A stretch of 38,522 nt of DNA, taken from the NCBI GenBank assembly GCA_040880005.1, contig JBBDJG010000009.1, positions 1-38,522 of the forward strand. The letters run 5' to 3'. This DNA comes from JBBDJG01 sp040880005 (GTDB taxonomy: Bacteria > Actinomycetota > Thermoleophilia > Solirubrobacterales > JBBDJG01). Under the pieces are notes generated by a model, which worked only from the letters and a program-made list of their open reading frames with translations, was not told where the DNA came from and searched no databases. The position numbers and the translations under genes were made by a program. How positions within the stretch are numbered: position 1 is the first letter of the stretch; each line of letters opens with the position of its first letter. This document shows positions 31,414 to 38,522 of the stretch, piece by piece.

Positions 31414-32178
31414 CGACTGGCGCTGCGCAGCCCGCCTGGCCTGAAGCTCCGATATCAGCAGCTTGGCGCGCATCGCGGCGACCAGCTCGCGAATCGGGTC
31501 GATCGCGCGTTCGAGCAAGTCGGCCGCTTCTTCGGTGTCCATCTCACCCGCGAGTCGCTCCATCATCACGCCGATCTCTTCGTGAACGAGCGCTTCGAGG
31601 TGTCGCTTGTAGATCAGCGCGTCATAGACCGTGAAGCCGAGTCGCTCGGAATAGCCCGACGAGCGCATGCGACCGATCGCCGCGACGATCTGCACGTCCT
31701 CGGGCCCAAAGCGCTTGCCGCCGCGCTTCGTGGTCGTCGGGGTGAGCACTTCGAGCCGTTCGAGCCGCTCCATCACCTCGTCGGGCAGGTCGTACGCATC
31801 GCGCACCTCCGCATCCGTCATGCCTTGCGAGTCCTGACCGGACATGACCCGTTCGAGCACACGGTCCTCCAAGTCGATCAACGCCCGCAGGCGCTGCGCT
31901 CCGCCCTGTCCCTCACCCTGCTCGAGAATCTCCTTGATCACCTTGAGCGGCAGGAAGCGCTCCTCCTGGAGCTGCTTGATCAGCTTCACACGCTCGACGA
32001 ACTCGCGCGGGTAGTAGGCCATGTTGGGAGCCGTCTTGATCGGCTCCGGCAGCAGGCCCTCGCGCAGGTAGTGTTTGATCGTCGCGGCCGGGACACCCGC
32101 TTCCTGCGCCAGCTCACGCATACGCAGCAGGTCGCCGCGATCGTGCGCGGTCTCGCGCGGATGCGGTTGAGCACTCAT
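31411..32178 (-). CDS. MerR-family transcriptional regulator
   Basis: Regulator of 255 aa. A MerR winged-helix domain occupies about residues 17-90 (RMRELAQEAGVPAATIKHYLREGLLP, then a wing with YYPREFVERVKLI). A long C-terminal part of about 160 residues with several helices replaces the short metal-binding tails of classical MerR, so it is probably a ligand- or acyl-CoA-sensing domain. The start ATG overlaps the stop of the racemase gene (ATGA). Context resembles LiuR-type control of branched acyl-CoA degradation, which is inference. Confidence 0.92.
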   Translation of the reverse strand: MSAQPHPRETAHDRGDLLRMRELAQEAGVPAATIKHYLREGLLPEPIKTAPNMAYYPREFVERVKLIKQLQEERFLPLKVIKEILEQGEGQGGAQRLRALIDLEDRVLERVMSGQDSQGMTDAEVRDAYDLPDEVMERLERLEVLTPTTTKRGGKRFGPEDVQIVAAIGRMRSSGYSERLGFTVYDALIYKRHLEALVHEEIGVMMERLAGEMDTEEAADLLERAIDPIRELVAAMRAKLLISELQARRAAQRQS

Positions 32179-33386
32179 ATGACACCCTCGGCGCGCAAAG
32201 CGGCGATCCGCTCGCCGTCGTAGCCCGCGGCCGCCAGCACCTCCTCGACCTGCTCGCCCAGCGCCGGCGCCGGGCGCGGATCGCCCGGTCGCCCTTCGCC
32301 AAACCGGATCGGGGACGCGATCTGCCGGATCTTTCCGATGCCCGGCTGATCCAGCTCGCCGATCATCGCGCGCTTTACGAACAGCTCGGAGGACAGTGCT
32401 TCATCGAGATTCAGGATCGGCTCCAGGCAACAGTCGTGCTCGGCCGCGAACGCGCTCCACTCGTCGCGCGTGCGCTGCGCGAACAGGCGTGCCACATCCT
32501 GGCCGGCGTCCGAGGTCGGATGCTCGAACTGCTTTTCCTTCAGGTCCTCGCGCCCCACCCCTTCGCACCACGCGTGCCAGAACTTGGGCTCGAGCGCTCC
32601 CAGCGATACCCACTTGCCGTCCTTGGTCTCGTAGAGGAAGTAGCAGAGAATGCCGCCCGCCAACTCTGGGTCCCCACGATGTGGAACCGTGCCTTCGCAG
32701 AAGTGGCGCGCGACCACCATCGCGAGCCACGACAGCGAGCCATCCGTCATCGAGATGTCGATGAACCGGCCCTCGCCTGTGCTTTCGCGACCGTGCAGAG
32801 CTGCAAGGATCGCGACGGCTGCCATCATGCCGCCGCCGCCGAGGTCGGCGATCTGCCCCGCGGATTGGATCGGCGGGCCGTCGCGGCGACCGGTCAGGCC
32901 GAGCAGCCCCGCAAGCGCCAAGTAGTTGGTGTCGTGCCCGGCACGATCGCGCAGCGGCCCGTCCTGCCCGTAACCCGAGATCGCGCAATAGACCAGCTTC
33001 GGATTGCGCTTCCGCAGCGCCTCGTATCCAACGCGCAGCTTGTCCATGACACCAGGTCTGAAACTCTCCACAACGACGTCGTAGCTCTCGGCCAGCTTGA
33101 GCAGCACCTCGCGCCCCTCGGGGTGGCGAAGGTCGAGCTTGAGCGACTTCTTGTTGCGATTCAGCGCCAGGAAGTACGCCGACGCCGTCCCGTTGGCACG
33201 CTCGGCGTCGCCGCCGTAGTACGGCGGCATCCACCTGATGTAGTCCCCCCCATTCGGGTCCTCTACTTTCAGCACCTCGGCGCCGAGATCGGCAAGCAAG
33301 AGCGTGCAGAAGGGGCCGGGCAACAGCCGGGTCAGATCCAGCACCTTGAGCCCTTCGAGTGGACCGGGCACGGGACTCAGTCGCAC
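32175..33386 (-). CDS. CaiB/BaiF-family enzyme, alpha-methylacyl-CoA racemase-like
   Basis: Family III CoA-transferase-fold enzyme of about 403 aa, closest in motifs to alpha-methylacyl-CoA racemase. His151-Asp152 in AGHDTNYLALAGLL, Asp181 in IADLGGGGMMA and the Glu of LGALEPKFW correspond to the racemase catalytic set (His126, Asp156 and Glu241 of mycobacterial MCR). The usual N-terminal LDLTRLLPGPFCTLLLADLGAEV CoA-binding stretch is shown here by its LTRLLPGP core. I use GTG 33386; GTG 33371 is the alternative, and neither has a ribosome-binding site. The open frame continues upstream through the hairpin repeat at 33395-33477 but is not coding there. It could equally transfer CoA between acids. 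Confidence 0.9.
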   Translation of the reverse strand: MRLSPVPGPLEGLKVLDLTRLLPGPFCTLLLADLGAEVLKVEDPNGGDYIRWMPPYYGGDAERANGTASAYFLALNRNKKSLKLDLRHPEGREVLLKLAESYDVVVESFRPGVMDKLRVGYEALRKRNPKLVYCAISGYGQDGPLRDRAGHDTNYLALAGLLGLTGRRDGPPIQSAGQIADLGGGGMMAAVAILAALHGRESTGEGRFIDISMTDGSLSWLAMVVARHFCEGTVPHRGDPELAGGILCYFLYETKDGKWVSLGALEPKFWHAWCEGVGREDLKEKQFEHPTSDAGQDVARLFAQRTRDEWSAFAAEHDCCLEPILNLDEALSSELFVKRAMIGELDQPGIGKIRQIASPIRFGEGRPGDPRPAPALGEQVEEVLAAAGYDGERIAALRAEGVI

Positions 33387-33394
33387 ACGCTGCT

Positions 33395-33477
33395 CGCGCG
33401 GGTGGCGCGGCGTCGTTGTCTTCCGGTGAGATGTCTCGAACCGGAAGACAATGCGCCGTCGACAGGACCCGCGCGCC
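33395..33477 (-). repeat. Hairpin repeat family, copy 2
   Basis: Layered stem-loop in the gap after the BKACE gene. Outer arms are CGCGCGGGT/ACCCGCGCG, middle arms CGGCG/CGCCG and inner arms TTGTCTTCCGG/CCGGAAGACAA. Read on the minus strand, the loop holds CGAGACATCTC. It starts 15 nt after the BKACE stop. Stem bases differ from copy 3 in a pairing-preserving way. Confidence 0.85.
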
Positions 33478-33492
33478 TCGCGGTCCGAGTGA

Positions 33493-34386
33493 TCATGCTG
33501 CGGCTCTCGCCCGCTTGGGAACTCCAAGCAACTGCCGTGCCTCTTCGACCGTCGCCGGCTTGCGGCCGATGTCTTCAATCATCTGCCTCGCCTTGCCGAC
33601 CAGGTCGCCGTTGGAGCGTGCCATCTCGCCGCCGGGAAGGTAGAAGTTGTCCTCGAGGCCGACGCGGAAGTTGCCGCCGTAGGTGAGCGAGGCGGCGCCG
33701 AGCATCCACTGCTTGCGCGAGATCCCGATCAGGCCCCAGTTGTTGGGTCCGTGTGCACCGCCGGGAATCTGGTCGGCCATGTGCTGCACGTTCTTGGCGT
33801 TTGCGCGGATGCCGCCGTTGACACCCATCACGGCCGAGATCTGCAAGGGCTCTGACAGCAGACCCATGTCGATCAACGGGTCGAGATTGGCAACGTGGCC
33901 GGAGTCGAAGCACTCGTGCTCGGGGCGGATGCCCAGTGCATTCATCTCCTTGACGAAGGTGATGATCGTCTCGAACGAATTCTCGAACACGGCCTGGAAG
34001 ACGAAGTCCTTGCGCCGCTTGGAGTACTTCGCGTAGTTCATCGAGCCCATGTTGAGCGCGGCCACGTCCGGGCGCAGCTCGCGCAGGTACTCGATGCGCT
34101 TCTCGATCGGGATGCCGATCGCGCCGGTCGAGTAGTTGATCACGACGTCACCGACTTCGGCCAGGATCGCCTCGGTGATGTTGCGGAAGTCCTCGACCTC
34201 GTATGAGGGCGTGCCGTCGGGCTTTCGCGCGTGGATGTGAATCATCGCTCCACCCTCATCCACGATCCGCCGCGCCTCGGCCGCGTACTCCTCCGGCGTG
34301 TAGGGGATCGCTGCGCACTGCTCCTTGTTTGCGATCACGCCCGAGATCGCACAGGTGATAATCGCCGGGTTCTCGAAACGGCTCAT
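33493..34386 (-). CDS. BKACE-family beta-keto acid cleavage enzyme
   Basis: Enzyme of 297 aa of the BKACE family (DUF849; 3-keto-5-aminohexanoate cleavage enzyme type). These Zn-dependent TIM barrels convert a beta-keto acid plus acetyl-CoA into acetoacetate and a new acyl-CoA. The zinc pair HIHARKPDG (His-x-His near residue 50) is present. Later landmarks are INYSTGAIG, DSGHVANL, MGVNGG and NNWGLIGISR. Substrate specificity varies widely across the family and cannot be read here; it need not be the lysine-fermentation enzyme. It follows the carboxylase gene by 13 nt. Confidence 0.93.
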   Translation of the reverse strand: MSRFENPAIITCAISGVIANKEQCAAIPYTPEEYAAEARRIVDEGGAMIHIHARKPDGTPSYEVEDFRNITEAILAEVGDVVINYSTGAIGIPIEKRIEYLRELRPDVAALNMGSMNYAKYSKRRKDFVFQAVFENSFETIITFVKEMNALGIRPEHECFDSGHVANLDPLIDMGLLSEPLQISAVMGVNGGIRANAKNVQHMADQIPGGAHGPNNWGLIGISRKQWMLGAASLTYGGNFRVGLEDNFYLPGGEMARSNGDLVGKARQMIEDIGRKPATVEEARQLLGVPKRARAAA

Positions 34387-34399
34387 TCGCTGCTCCCTC

Positions 34400-36160
34400 T
34401 CAGACCGGCATCACGCCGTGCTTTTTCCAAGGCCGCGCGATGCGTTTGCCCTCCGACATCTCGAGTCCCCGGATGATCGTTGGGCGCGTCTCGCGCGGAT
34501 CGATGATGTCGTCAACCATGTCGTTGCCGGCGGCGATGTAGGGATCGATGATCTCTTTGAAGTTCGCCACCAGCTGTGCGCGCGTTTCCTCCGGGTTCTC
34601 AGACTGCTCGATCTGCTTGCGGAAGATGATGTTGACGGCGCCTTCGGCACCCATCACCGAGATCTCGGACGACGGCCAGCCAACGATCAGGTCCGGCTCG
34701 TAGGCCTTGCCGCACATCACGTAGTAGCCGGCACCGTAGGCCTTGCGTATCACGACGGTGATCTTCGGAACCGTCGCGCGGGAAACCGCGTACAGCATCT
34801 TGGCGCCGTGGCGAATGATGCCCTCGTGCTCGACCTTGGACCCGACCATGAAGCCCGGCACGTCCTGAAGGAACACGAGCGGGATGCCGAATGCATCGCA
34901 TAGGTTGATGAAGCGCGCCGCCTTGTCGGCCGAGTCGTTCTCGAGGATCCCCGCGAGCTGCTTGGGCTGGTTGGCGACGATCCCGACCGGGCGCCCGCCC
35001 ATGCGAGCGAAGCAAGTGATGATCGTCTTGGCCCACTTGGGCTTGAGGTCGAAGTACTCGCCGTCATCGACGATCCGCTTAATCACCTCATACATGTCGT
35101 AGGGATGCCGCGGCGATTCGGGCACGATGTCGAGCAGGTCCTCGTCCATCCGATCGGTGGGATCCTTGCTCTCGGCTATCGGCGGCTTCTGCTCGCAGTT
35201 GGCCGGGAAGTACGAGAGATACTGCTTGATCGCCGCGACGCACTGAACATCATCGGTGACCTCAAGGTCACCGACTCCGCTTTTTCTGCAGTGGACTTTC
35301 GCACCACCCAGTTCTTCTTGTGTGACCTTCTCACCCGTAACCGCCTCCACCAGAGGAGCGCCTGCGAGTGCCATCGAGCCCTGGCCCGAGACCATCGGGA
35401 CGAAATCGGCCAGGCCTGGGATGTAGGCCGTGCCGGCGGCACATGGGCCCATCAGCGCGGCAACGAGCGGTACGACGCCCGACATCGTCACCTCCTCGCG
35501 GAACAGGTGGCCTGAGCCGGCGAACAGCGACCCCACCGCCTCCTGGATGCGCGCGCCGGCCGAGTCGAGCAGCCACACGAACGGCATCCGCTGCTTGAGC
35601 GCGGTCTCGCGCAGGCGAGTCACCTTCAACTCGCCGGTCATGCCCATAGAGCCGGCCATCACCGTGAAGTCGTAGGCGGCGACCGCGACCCGGCGGCCGT
35701 CGATCTCGCCCCAGCCGGTGATGACACCGTCGGCCGGCGCCTGCCTACCCTCCATCGATCGCTGGGAGAAATGCGGACGGCCGTGGATGCCGATCTCAAC
35801 AAATGTGCCGCGGTCGATCAGCAAGTCCACCCGCTCGCGCGCGGTCAGCTTGCCCTTGCCGTGCTGCGCCTCGACCTTCTCCGAACCACCTCCCAGCTTG
35901 GCCTTTTCACGTCGCGCGTGAAGGTCGTCGACCAGGTGCTTGAGCCCGCTCGACTCGCCATGCTCGGTCAGCGGCGCCTTCGGCGTCTCCGCGGGGTGCA
36001 GTGTGTTGTCGGGGGCCGCGCCGACCTCCTTGACCTTGGCGACCTGCTTCTCGCGTACGGGGTCGGGCTTGGCTGCCTTCGCGGACTCCTCGGCTGCTGC
36101 CTTGGTGCCGTTCGGCTCGGCCGTCTTCTCGTCCTTCGCCGCTTTGGTTTCCTTTGCCAC
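34400..36160 (-). CDS. Acyl-CoA carboxylase carboxyltransferase (beta) subunit
   Basis: Carboxyltransferase of 586 aa that moves CO2 between biotin and an acyl-CoA, of the PccB/methylmalonyl-CoA carboxyltransferase type. Both crotonase-fold halves are present. The N-half has GSMGMTGELKVTRL and the SAGARIQE oxyanion stretch, and the C-half has PVGIVANQPKQLAG, LQDVPGFMVG and AYGAGYYVMCG. No biotin carboxylase or biotin carrier subunit is in the window, so these must come from elsewhere. The first 70 or so residues are a Lys/Ala/Glu-rich extension absent from typical members. I use GTG 36160, which has AAAGGA 8 nt upstream and lies 2 nt after the crotonase stop. The acyl-CoA substrate is unknown. 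Confidence 0.93.
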   Translation of the reverse strand: MAKETKAAKDEKTAEPNGTKAAAEESAKAAKPDPVREKQVAKVKEVGAAPDNTLHPAETPKAPLTEHGESSGLKHLVDDLHARREKAKLGGGSEKVEAQHGKGKLTARERVDLLIDRGTFVEIGIHGRPHFSQRSMEGRQAPADGVITGWGEIDGRRVAVAAYDFTVMAGSMGMTGELKVTRLRETALKQRMPFVWLLDSAGARIQEAVGSLFAGSGHLFREEVTMSGVVPLVAALMGPCAAGTAYIPGLADFVPMVSGQGSMALAGAPLVEAVTGEKVTQEELGGAKVHCRKSGVGDLEVTDDVQCVAAIKQYLSYFPANCEQKPPIAESKDPTDRMDEDLLDIVPESPRHPYDMYEVIKRIVDDGEYFDLKPKWAKTIITCFARMGGRPVGIVANQPKQLAGILENDSADKAARFINLCDAFGIPLVFLQDVPGFMVGSKVEHEGIIRHGAKMLYAVSRATVPKITVVIRKAYGAGYYVMCGKAYEPDLIVGWPSSEISVMGAEGAVNIIFRKQIEQSENPEETRAQLVANFKEIIDPYIAAGNDMVDDIIDPRETRPTIIRGLEMSEGKRIARPWKKHGVMPV

Positions 36161-36162
36161 GG

Positions 36163-36948
36163 TCAACGTCCTTTCCACTGCGGTTCACGCTTCTCGAAGA
36201 ATGCCTGTACGCCCTCGAGGATGTCCTCGGTTGACATCGCCAGCGAGAGCTGCGAGCGCAGGTACTCGAGCGCGTCGGCGAAGGCCATGTCCTGCTGACG
36301 GTACATGGCATCATGCCCGAGGCGCATCAGCACCGGGCTCTTGGACGCGAGCTTCGTCGCCCACTCGTCGACAGCCTCGTCGAACTGCTCGGCCGGCACG
36401 ACCTTGTTGGCGAGTCCGTAGTCCACTGCCAGCTCGGCCGATATGCGCTCGCCGAGCAACATCATCTCGTTGACCTTCTTGCGCGGCACGTTGCGATAGA
36501 TGATCGCCATGATCATGAAGGGGAACGCGCCGACGTTGATCTCGGGTGTACCGAACGTGGCGCCCTGCTTGGCGATCAACAGGTCGCAGGAAAGGGCCAG
36601 GCCCATGCCGCCCGCCAGTACGTGGCCGTTGGCCGCGCATAGCGACGGCTTGCCCAGGTCGGTCATCGACCTGAAGAAGCCGACGAACTGGTCCGAGCCG
36701 AAGTGCTTGTGCACGAGCGGCACGTCGGCGGCGAAGCCGCCCAGGTCGGCGCCAGCACAGAAAACCTTGTCGCCGGCCCCGGTGAGCACCATCGCACGCA
36801 CGGCGTTGTCGTGCTTGATCTGATGCAGCGCGTCGTTCAACTCCGACAGCATCTGTGCCGAGAGGGCGTTGCGCTGCTCGGGCCGATTCAGCGTCACGGT
36901 CGCGACGCCGTCTTCGACCTCGTACAGAAGCTGCTCGTAGTCGGGCAA
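36163..36948 (-). CDS. Enoyl-CoA hydratase/isomerase (crotonase family)
   Basis: Crotonase of 261 aa that hydrates an enoyl-CoA in beta-oxidation or branched-chain acid breakdown. The oxyanion-hole signatures are FCAGADLGGF and ANGHVLAGGMGLALSCDLLIA. GTPEINVGAFPF carries the acidic residue used by some hydratases and isomerases. The start is TTG 36948 with GAGGAGGAG close upstream. It leads the minus-strand operon and diverges from the acyl-CoA dehydrogenase gene across a 151-bp control region. The exact reaction (hydratase, isomerase or methylglutaconyl-CoA hydratase) cannot be settled. Confidence 0.93.
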   Translation of the reverse strand: MPDYEQLLYEVEDGVATVTLNRPEQRNALSAQMLSELNDALHQIKHDNAVRAMVLTGAGDKVFCAGADLGGFAADVPLVHKHFGSDQFVGFFRSMTDLGKPSLCAANGHVLAGGMGLALSCDLLIAKQGATFGTPEINVGAFPFMIMAIIYRNVPRKKVNEMMLLGERISAELAVDYGLANKVVPAEQFDEAVDEWATKLASKSPVLMRLGHDAMYRQQDMAFADALEYLRSQLSLAMSTEDILEGVQAFFEKREPQWKGR

Positions 36949-37012
36949 ATCTCCTCCTCACTGTTCCGGCGGACGCTATCGACACCGCCGCAGCGCCGCC
37001 AACCAGCCTGAT

Positions 37013-37066
37013 CAGTAGAAAGTAAGAAGTCCTACTGTTTACTTTGTTCCTTCATTCTTGTAGGTT
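37013..37066 (+). promoter_or_regulatory. Divergent promoter with 27-bp palindromic operator
   Basis: In the crotonase/acyl-CoA dehydrogenase gap, 37019-37045 is a palindrome pairing 10 of 12 bases around CCT (arms with AAAGTAA and TTACTTT). An outer CAGTAG/CTACTG repeat overlaps it. TTTACT (37038-37043) and TAGGTT (37061-37066), 17 nt apart, are possible -35 and -10 elements of the dehydrogenase gene, so a bound repressor would cover the -35. The patch is AT-rich against its surroundings. Confidence 0.6.
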
Positions 37067-37099
37067 TCAGGCACGCCGTCAAGCACTGGAGGACATTTC

Positions 37100-38287
37100 A
37101 TGGCCACCGCCACATCCGAGATCAAGCCCGATTTCTCTTCAGCATCGAGACACTTCTGCTTTACCGACGAGCACGAGGCGCTGCGCGAGTCGATCACCAG
37201 CTTCTGCGACAAGGAGCTGGCTCCCCACGCCGACGAGTGGGAGGAGAACGGCTTTCCCGACTCGGTCTTCCAGCGCATGGGCGAGCTCGGGTTTCTCGGC
37301 ATCCACTTCCCGGAGGAGTACGGCGGCCAGGGCGGCGACTACTTCATGTCGCTCGTGCGCGCCGAGTCGATGGCGCACGCGAACTGCGGCGGCCTGGCGA
37401 TGGGCATCGCGGTGCACACCGACATGGCGACGCCGCCAATCCTCAAGTTCGGCACCGAGGACCTCAAGCAGCGTTACCTGGTTCCATCGATCCAGGGGCA
37501 GAAGATCTCGTCGCTGGGCATCACCGAGCCGGGAGCCGGCTCGGACGTCGCGGGCATTCGCACCCGCGCCGTGCGCGACGGCGACGAGTGGGTGATCAAC
37601 GGCTCGAAGATCTTCATCACCAACGGCGTGCGGTCCGACTTCATCGTGCTGGTGACGAAGACCGACACCGAGGCGGGCTATGACGGCTTCACTCTGTTCG
37701 TGGTCGACACCGACTCGCCCGGCTACGGCGTCTCCAAGAAGCTGGTCAAGCTGGGCATGCACGCGTCCGACACGGCGGAGTTGACGTTCGAGGACGTGCG
37801 CGTGCCGCACGAGAACATCTGCGGCGAGATCGGCAAGGGCTTCTATCACATCATGTGGGAGCTTCAGGGAGAGCGGATGATCGGTGCGGCGGGCGCGGTT
37901 GCGGGTGCGCAGCGTGTGTTCAACAAGACGCTCGAGTACGCGCAGGAGCGCAATGCCTTCGGGCGCCCGATCGGCAAGTTCCAGGCGATCCGGCACAAAT
38001 TTGCCGAAATGGCGACCAAGATCGAGACCGCGCGGCAGACGGTTTACAACACCGCATGGCGTGTGCAGAACGGCGAGTACCCGGTGCGCGAGATCTCGAT
38101 GGCGAAGTTGTATGCGTCGCGGATCGGCTTCGAGGTGATCGACGACTGCCTGCAGATCCATGGCGGCTACGGCTACATGAAGGAGTACGGCATCGAGCGG
38201 GCTTGGCGGGACATGCGGCTGAACCGGATCGGCGCCGGCACGGACGAGATCATGCTCGAGGTGATCGGGCGGTCGTACGGGCTCTAG
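37100..38287 (+). CDS. Acyl-CoA dehydrogenase, isovaleryl-CoA-dehydrogenase-like
   Basis: FAD enzyme of 395 aa that oxidises an acyl-CoA to the enoyl-CoA. Landmarks are TEPGAGSDVAGI (flavin and substrate binding), NGSKIFITNG, RNAFGRPIGKFQAIRHKFAEM and QIHGGYGYMKEYGIERAWRD. The usual catalytic Glu of medium-chain enzymes, in the YEGT motif, is Ala379 here (RIGAGT). Glu258 in LQGERM takes the alternative position used by isovaleryl-CoA and long-chain dehydrogenases, so activity should be retained and a branched or bulky substrate is likely. GGAGG lies 7 nt before the ATG. It diverges from the crotonase operon and is followed by hairpin repeat copy 3. Confidence 0.95.
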   Translation: MATATSEIKPDFSSASRHFCFTDEHEALRESITSFCDKELAPHADEWEENGFPDSVFQRMGELGFLGIHFPEEYGGQGGDYFMSLVRAESMAHANCGGLAMGIAVHTDMATPPILKFGTEDLKQRYLVPSIQGQKISSLGITEPGAGSDVAGIRTRAVRDGDEWVINGSKIFITNGVRSDFIVLVTKTDTEAGYDGFTLFVVDTDSPGYGVSKKLVKLGMHASDTAELTFEDVRVPHENICGEIGKGFYHIMWELQGERMIGAAGAVAGAQRVFNKTLEYAQERNAFGRPIGKFQAIRHKFAEMATKIETARQTVYNTAWRVQNGEYPVREISMAKLYASRIGFEVIDDCLQIHGGYGYMKEYGIERAWRDMRLNRIGAGTDEIMLEVIGRSYGL

Positions 38288-38314
38288 GTATTGGCGGGCG
38301 TGTCCTGTCGGCAA

Positions 38315-38396
38315 GGCGCGCGGGTCCTGCCGGGGCACATTGTCTTTCCCGTCGAGACATCTCCGTGAAAGACAACGGTGCCCCGTCACCCGCGCG
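38315..38396 (+). repeat. Hairpin repeat family, copy 3
   Basis: Starts 27 nt after the acyl-CoA dehydrogenase stop. Three stacked stems are perfect: CGCGCGGGT/ACCCGCGCG, CGGGGCAC/GTGCCCCG and TTGTCTTTC/GAAAGACAA. The apical loop contains TCGAGACATCTC, shared with copy 2. A second GTCCTGTCGG just before it (38302-38311) hints at a partial duplication of its left edge. I see no gene in 38397-38522. Confidence 0.85.
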
Positions 38397-38522
38397 AGGA
38401 ACCGCCGCCCAAGAGCCGCGCGAGGAGTCGCAGACCCCTGATGCCGCAGCCGCCCGCCCCCTCTTTAAAGCTAGTGCGCCTCCCATAAACGTTTGACCGG
38501 AAACTCGCCCTGCGCGACGAAC

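Noticed and set aside
33387..33578. N-terminal extension of the racemase-like protein
   Set aside because: The extra 64 codons run through hairpin repeat copy 2 and have no homology; the family begins near GTG 33386 or 33371.

Overview
The window comes from a GC-rich actinobacterium. The HemQ heme protein, the DUF3618, DUF4235 and holin-X small proteins, a PimA-like glycosyltransferase, frequent GTG and TTG starts and many 1-34 nt gene overlaps suggest the Thermoleophilia/Solirubrobacterales side of the phylum. That placement is inference from gene content. Most genes lie on the minus strand in tightly coupled operons.

Layout. (a) 0.2-4.2 kb, minus: a lipid-transport operon of two MlaE-type permeases, an MlaF/Mkl-type ATPase and a short RND/MMPL protein whose tail runs into a repeated hairpin element. 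A lipoprotein gene points away from it (4.4-5.0 kb). (b) 5.3-5.9 kb: a VapBC toxin-antitoxin pair between a long palindrome and a tandem repeat. (c) 6.0-13.3 kb, minus: amt, glnK, glnA, a PucR-type regulator, korA and korB. This groups ammonium uptake, nitrogen signalling, glutamine synthesis and 2-oxoacid:ferredoxin oxidoreductase around the 2-oxoglutarate node. (d) 13.5-14.3 kb: a two-gene nucleotidyltransferase cassette between two tRNA-derived direct repeats, one of which is the 3' half of a tRNA-Arg. (e) 14.4-18.1 kb: cobalamin-dependent methionine synthase preceded by a long hairpin whose pairing fits the minus-strand transcript much better than the plus strand. (f) 18.4-22.8 kb: a glycosyltransferase fused to a flippase-like membrane domain, then a large membrane protein with a phosphatase-like ectodomain. 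(g) 22.8-24.9 kb: HemQ, an A-type Fe-S carrier and a DegV fatty-acid-binding protein. (h) 24.9-27.6 kb, minus: small membrane proteins, including an AI-2E family transporter and a four-gene overlapping DUF4235/hypothetical/holin-X/DUF3618 cassette. (i) 27.8-29.9 kb, plus: a large secreted protein with internal duplication, a terminator and a small membrane protein. (j) 29.9-38.3 kb: an acyl-CoA catabolic cluster with TetR and MerR regulators, a nitrilase-family amidase, an AMACR-like racemase, a BKACE enzyme, an acyl-CoA carboxylase beta subunit and a crotonase, opposed by an isovaleryl-CoA-dehydrogenase-like enzyme. A 27-bp palindrome lies in the divergent promoter.

The most unusual signals are non-coding. 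One is a three-copy hairpin family (about 222-294, 33395-33477, 38315-38396) with compensatory stem changes, a conserved loop and the same orientation relative to the gene it follows. Another is the metH leader hairpin. The third is the nucleotidyltransferase mini-cassette framed by tRNA-derived repeats. I saw no rRNA, no complete tRNA, no CRISPR array and no intact transposase.
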